Below are positions 59,862-64,000 of a stretch of DNA of 64,000 bases, in pieces (the stretch's first letter is position 1; the number at the start of each line of letters is the position of its first letter). Both the position numbers and the translations under genes were made by a program. The DNA lies in the NCBI RefSeq assembly GCF_027580225.2, contig NC_073354.2, positions 24,387,001-24,451,000 of the forward strand. Direction: 5' to 3'. This stretch comes from Misgurnus anguillicaudatus (lineage: Eukaryota > Chordata > Actinopteri > Cypriniformes > Cobitidae). Under the pieces are notes generated by a model that saw only the letters and a list, made by a program, of their open reading frames with translations, made no database searches and had not been told where the DNA came from.

Positions 59862-62360
59862 CCCGCATCTGTCACACTGTGCACCTTACACCATTTACAG
59901 TACACACACAGATGCATCCACAGTATTTATTCTCATGACCTCTCCAACCTTTGAGTCTCTCCCCCCATTCATTTTGGACTATCTAAGATTTTGTTGTTTA
60001 TCTTCCTGTACATTTCACTGACTTGAACACTTTCGTATGCTAATTTTAAAGCATTGGTATTGGACATCTGCCCTTTGTGAGTCATCTCAACTGTATTCTG
60101 GGATTTGAGTTTGAGGGATTTCTCCACAAGCAAGCTCGCAGACGAATTTCAAGTGTAAATCACACATTGATCTTCTTTGAAAGGATCATGGAGACTGGCT
60201 CTTTACAACCATGTGACATTCAGCCACCTGCTGGTGAATTGGAGTCATTGCAACTCCGTTAAACTCCTCTTCTTTGTAACCAGGAATAATTCAGCTTTTA
60301 TTTACAGAGAGCTTCTTCAAAGACTGAATACCTTGGAGATCAGTTTCACATGCAGGGTACATTATGAACCGCAACACTTTGCAACCAGCAAATCACGGGC
60401 ACAAATACAACTTGGTTCAGCGATGGATCAGTCACAAAGATTTTTTGAAACGCCTTACTGGCAAGCAAAGTCTGAACTACGAAACCAGATACACTACAAG
60501 GCAGTTACTTACACAATAAAAAAATTGTAATACACAACAGGTGCTGTTTCTCAACCAGCAGGTGAAATGACAAAACAACTATGAACTACAGTGTATTGAA
60601 CTGTGACAGTGGACCAAACATCACAGATAGGTCTTTTGTGTGTGTCCATACCGGCCTTATTTGCTGTTGTACCACACAATATGCGTAAATAGGTTTTACT
60701 CAATTCTGATGAACATTTTCACTGTGCAGATTATATGTGGTTTGGATCGATTGCCTTTCATCAACTTACAGTGAATATTTAACATAACCTGAGGTACTTT
60801 CAAGGTGCGTCTCTCATGATGTTATTTTAAGAGCTGTATTTCAATATAAAACAAATCAATCACTACAACTTGCTCTCTAACCCCATGAAAATGTGTGAAA
60901 GAATCATTTTAGTGAGACTATTGTAATAATCTTTACTGTTACAAACTCAGAATTCATGTATTGTTTATCAGACAGGCAAACATATTAAGTCTGATCTGAT
61001 GATGTCACACATCTCCCAAAGTGGATTACACCCAAGTGTACAATTTTTCTGTGTCCGCAATCATGTGTAAATATGATAAGTTATGTAGTAGGCTAGTCAT
61101 GGAATAAAATCTACAGTTTTATAGGTTAAAGAGCAAATTAAGTGAAACATTTTAGATCTGATGCCGATTGACATGCGTTCAGCTCACAGCTATTGCTTTG
61201 CCGTGCTAGACTTCACCGTTGTACATTTTGCCTTTAAAGCAACTGTTATGCTAACTTGTGCATCTGTAGAGAATCATTGTCTATATTCTGCAACAGGGAG
61301 GCTGTTTGAGAGATCTGTTGGTATTATTTGACACTTTTTATGTAGCATCCATTGAGAATGGTCTCCCAATGATCTCCCAATGAAAAATGCATACGTGAAG
61401 AATGAGATCAATTTTGGGCTGAACGTTGTGAAAGGAATTTATCAGTGATCTCTTTAAGAGGTCAGGGTTCCTTGAAATTTAATCCAGTGATTTGAAAAGT
61501 AGAGTATTCAATTTTCCCTGTGTTATATATCAGACCATAGTGTTTAAACGGGCCTGAGGTTCAAGTTCAATAGTATAACAAAAAAGTTTAGAGCTCCAGT
61601 CATGTAAATTTGTCCTGAGGCATTTTAATTCCAGCGAAGGCTAAGATGAATAAAAAAAACTTAATAGAAAATAATTACCCGAGTCTAACATTTAACTCTT
61701 GTATTAGCTTTAAAAGCACTCATAAGCATTTTTAAAGCCCTTCGAGTAATAGCAACATTTAGCTTTTAAGCTATTTTGCGAGCACTTCCTTCTATGTTTT
61801 CACTTTACTAAATCCTACTTAAAGTAGGAATCCTTGTAATTTTCATAATATGCTTTCATACATTTCTGAACAGTTTATAGTTTATGATCTCATGCAGATA
61901 TTCTGCTGACTCAGAACTTTCTAGCTACAGTCGATTAACCCGAGTGAGGTTTCAAGGACAATATACTTGCTCAGCTATGTGTTTGTTTTTCGTATGTCAG
62001 ATTTGTATGTTTGCCTCCACACATTGTCATTCCTTGTCATTTTTGATATAATGGAAAATGTAAGTGTACATTTATGAATGCTGCTCTTGATGATAGTCCC
62101 ATGTAAGGTTGTTTTTAGAGACATTCATTAACTCAAATGAGAGTTTGTATAGAGGGACTACAACACGGACCATTCATGTTGGTGCTATAATATGACTGTG
62201 TATTTAACTAAATGATTTTATGCATACGTTTTTATGGTTGATTTGCTTTATTTCTTCAGTTCGGCTTCAGTGTTGTAAACCCTTGTGACTGAAGACAGGC
62301 TCTGCATTGCGTGTCTGTTTGTGAGGTTAATATAGAGCATTATGAAAGAGTCAGAATAAA
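59862..62360 (+). other. scml4: scml4 3' UTR candidate
   Basis: It follows the TGA at 59859-59861. AATAAA signals at 60515-60520, 61103-61108 and 62355-62360 are possible mRNA ends. The stretch has no obvious transposable element until a MITE at 62423, which fits a retained long UTR. Length cannot be fixed by sequence. Confidence 0.5.
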
Positions 62361-62422
62361 GCATAATGAACAACACTTTATATTAGACTATTATTGTATT
62401 TTTGTAAAGTTTTGCTTTTTAG

Positions 62423-62784
62423 AACCAGTGTGTAGATTTTTAGCGACATCTAGCGGTGATACTGGGAATTGCAACCAACGACTCAGACCACAGCTCAGAC
62501 ATCCCTTTAAAAACGCTATGGTCACAGGACAAACACGTCATCGTCTGAGACAACGAAGTGACAAAACGCACTCTAGAACAGTTTGTCAGTTTAGGGCTAC
62601 TGTAGAAACATGACGGCGACCTCCACGTAAGGAGAGCCGCGGTGTATGTAGATAAAACGGACCATTCTAAGGTAATACAAGCATTACAGTTCATTTTGTA
62701 AGGTCTTTATACACCACTGAAAATATAGTTATGTATATAACATTGCAGAGATCCTTCTAAAAATTGACACACAATGCACTTTAA
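62423..62784. mobile_element. MITE, AAAGGTGCAGTGTGTAA family, decayed copy
   Basis: Left end CCAGTGTGTAGATTTTTAGC and right end CACACAATGCACTTTAA. The interior (GCGACATCTAGCGGTGAT, TGTAGAAACATGACGGC) matches 33301-33680 with many changes. Confidence 0.85.
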
Positions 62785-63025
62785 AATAACATAATGCCTC
62801 TCGTCCAATCAGATTCAAGGATGGAGTTAAGAGCGCTTATGCAAACCGTCTTTTGCACTTTATATTAATTTGCCTCTTGACATGATTTATAACTCGACCC
62901 AGTTATTGCTAGAATCCATATTCAAAAGTTGCAGGAGGAAGTATCTACTGCAGGATTTGTCAATATGTCAATTAGGGAGTTTTTTGACCCCTAATTGAAA
63001 AACATTTTTTTTTCAAATCTCTTTA

Positions 63026-63581
63026 TAGACCCTTTTACTGTTTGTACACAATGATGACGTCGCAGCGTATGCGCGCGCATTTAGGCAACGGAAGTATGGC
63101 AAGAATCAGCAGTGAAGCAACACAGACAGAGAAAGTTATTTTTTAAAATTTGACTTTATCAACTTTTTCAACACAGCTACCAGATCCATGTACTATAGTG
63201 GAGTGGATACACTGCAAAAATGATTTTCAAGAAAAAAACATTTGTCTTCTTTTCAGTAAAAATATCTAAGAATTCTTAAATTAAGATGCTTTTTCTTGAT
63301 GAGCAAAACGACGCAAGAAAATAAGTCTAGTTTTTAGACCAAAAATATCAAATTTAAATGATTTTGTGCATAAAACAAGCACAAAAATCTGCCAATGGGG
63401 TAAGCAAGAAATCTTTAAATAAAAAAACATTAAATTCAAGAAAAATTTGCTTACCCTATTGCCAGATTTTTTTGCTACTTTCTAAATTGTTAACACGTTA
63501 GAACCAATGGGGAATAACACCACTTCTGTTGCCGAAATGCGCGTGCAGGCTATTTGATCACGTGAGCTGTAAAAGGGTCTA
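63026..63581. mobile_element. TIR element, TAGACCCTTTTAC family, carrying a nested MITE
   Basis: Ends TAGACCCTTTTACTG and CTGTAAAAGGGTCTA are inverted counterparts. The interior has GATGACGTCGCAGCGTATGC and GCATTTAGGCAACGGAAG. The fold-back MITE at 63210-63483 sits inside it. Confidence 0.8.
63210..63483. mobile_element. Fold-back MITE, ATGATTTTCAAG family (copy 2)
   Basis: It starts CACTGCAAAAATGATTTTCA and matches the left half of 34372-34742 (AAGATGCTTTTTCTTGATGA, GACCAAAAATATCAAATTTA). The right arm is shortened. Confidence 0.85.
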
Positions 63582-63742
63582 TTCAATAATTTTTTACATC
63601 TTTGCAAAGGTACAGTTTGTGTTTAATAGCAAACTGTTCAAATTGAGCCATGGTTAGTCAATGAAAATGGCTGTTGTGATAAATGTTAAAGGAAAAACTT
63701 CAGAATTAAGTTTAAAATTAGGACACTGCCAACATTTTATTT

Positions 63743-63937
63743 GTAACACTTTACAATAAGGTCGTATTTGTTAACAATAGTTCATGCATTAGCTAAGTTA
63801 ATTACAACGAACAATACTTCTACAGGATTTAATACATTAATTATTACATGGTGAAAAACGATATTGTTCATTGTTTGTTCATGTTAGTTAATGCGTTTAC
63901 TAATGTTAGCTAATACAACCTTATTGTAAAGTGTTGC
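63743..63937. mobile_element. MITE with GTAACACTTTACAATAAGG ends
   Basis: The left end GTAACACTTTACAATAAGG pairs with the right end CCTTATTGTAAAGTGTTGCC. Interior AGTTCATGCATTAGCTAAGT-type words also fold back (GTTAGTTAATGCG, GTTAGCTAATAC). 195 bp, common in fish genomes. Confidence 0.92.
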
Positions 63938-64000
63938 CAATTTTTTTCTAGTCTGCTTTAATGACATATTCTGTTTCCTGTACTGACGCTGTTCTACGTG

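Overview
The window is vertebrate genomic DNA, almost certainly from a bony fish and most likely a cyprinid (zebrafish/carp group). The evidence is intron-split genes with GT-AG junctions, AT-rich introns with long CA/TG microsatellites, dense short terminal-inverted-repeat elements (MITEs), decayed Tc1-like transposase genes, and hAT insertions with 8-bp target duplications. I cannot name the species.

Layout: (1) 1301-3765, + strand: a four-exon gene for a 392-residue Harbinger-transposase-derived (HARBI1-like) protein that has apparently lost two of three catalytic acidic residues. (2) 7160-8941, - strand: an intact SRP68 coding sequence of 593 codons in one uninterrupted exon. (3) 9465-21432, + strand: sec63, 20 coding exons, 757 residues. 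(4) 43353-59861, + strand: scml4 (AT-hook-like motifs, SLED and SAM domains), 7 coding exons, 408 residues, with candidate non-coding first exons ending near 41224 and 25847. The same-direction order sec63 then scml4 matches human 6q21. SRP68 and the HARBI1-like gene are not neighbours of SEC63 in human as far as I know.

srp68 and sec63 are head to head, with 523 bp between their start codons. Both products serve protein entry into the ER: SRP68 in the signal recognition particle, SEC63 at the translocon. An intronless srp68 suggests a retrocopy that settled at, or now shares, the sec63 promoter. The HARBI1-like gene is a host-domesticated transposase candidate.

The remaining sequence is introns, UTRs and intergenic DNA crowded with transposable elements. 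Three hAT-like insertions have exact 8-bp duplications. Two copies of one dispersed repeat (about 14770-16535 and 47028-49232) carry different nested insertions, so each serves as an empty-site control for the other. Several MITE families end in TTAAAG...CTTTAA, and one has a paralogous empty TTAA site at 24073. There is no CRISPR array, operon or other prokaryotic feature. All exon boundaries were set by eye from reading frame, splice dinucleotides and similarity to remembered human proteins.
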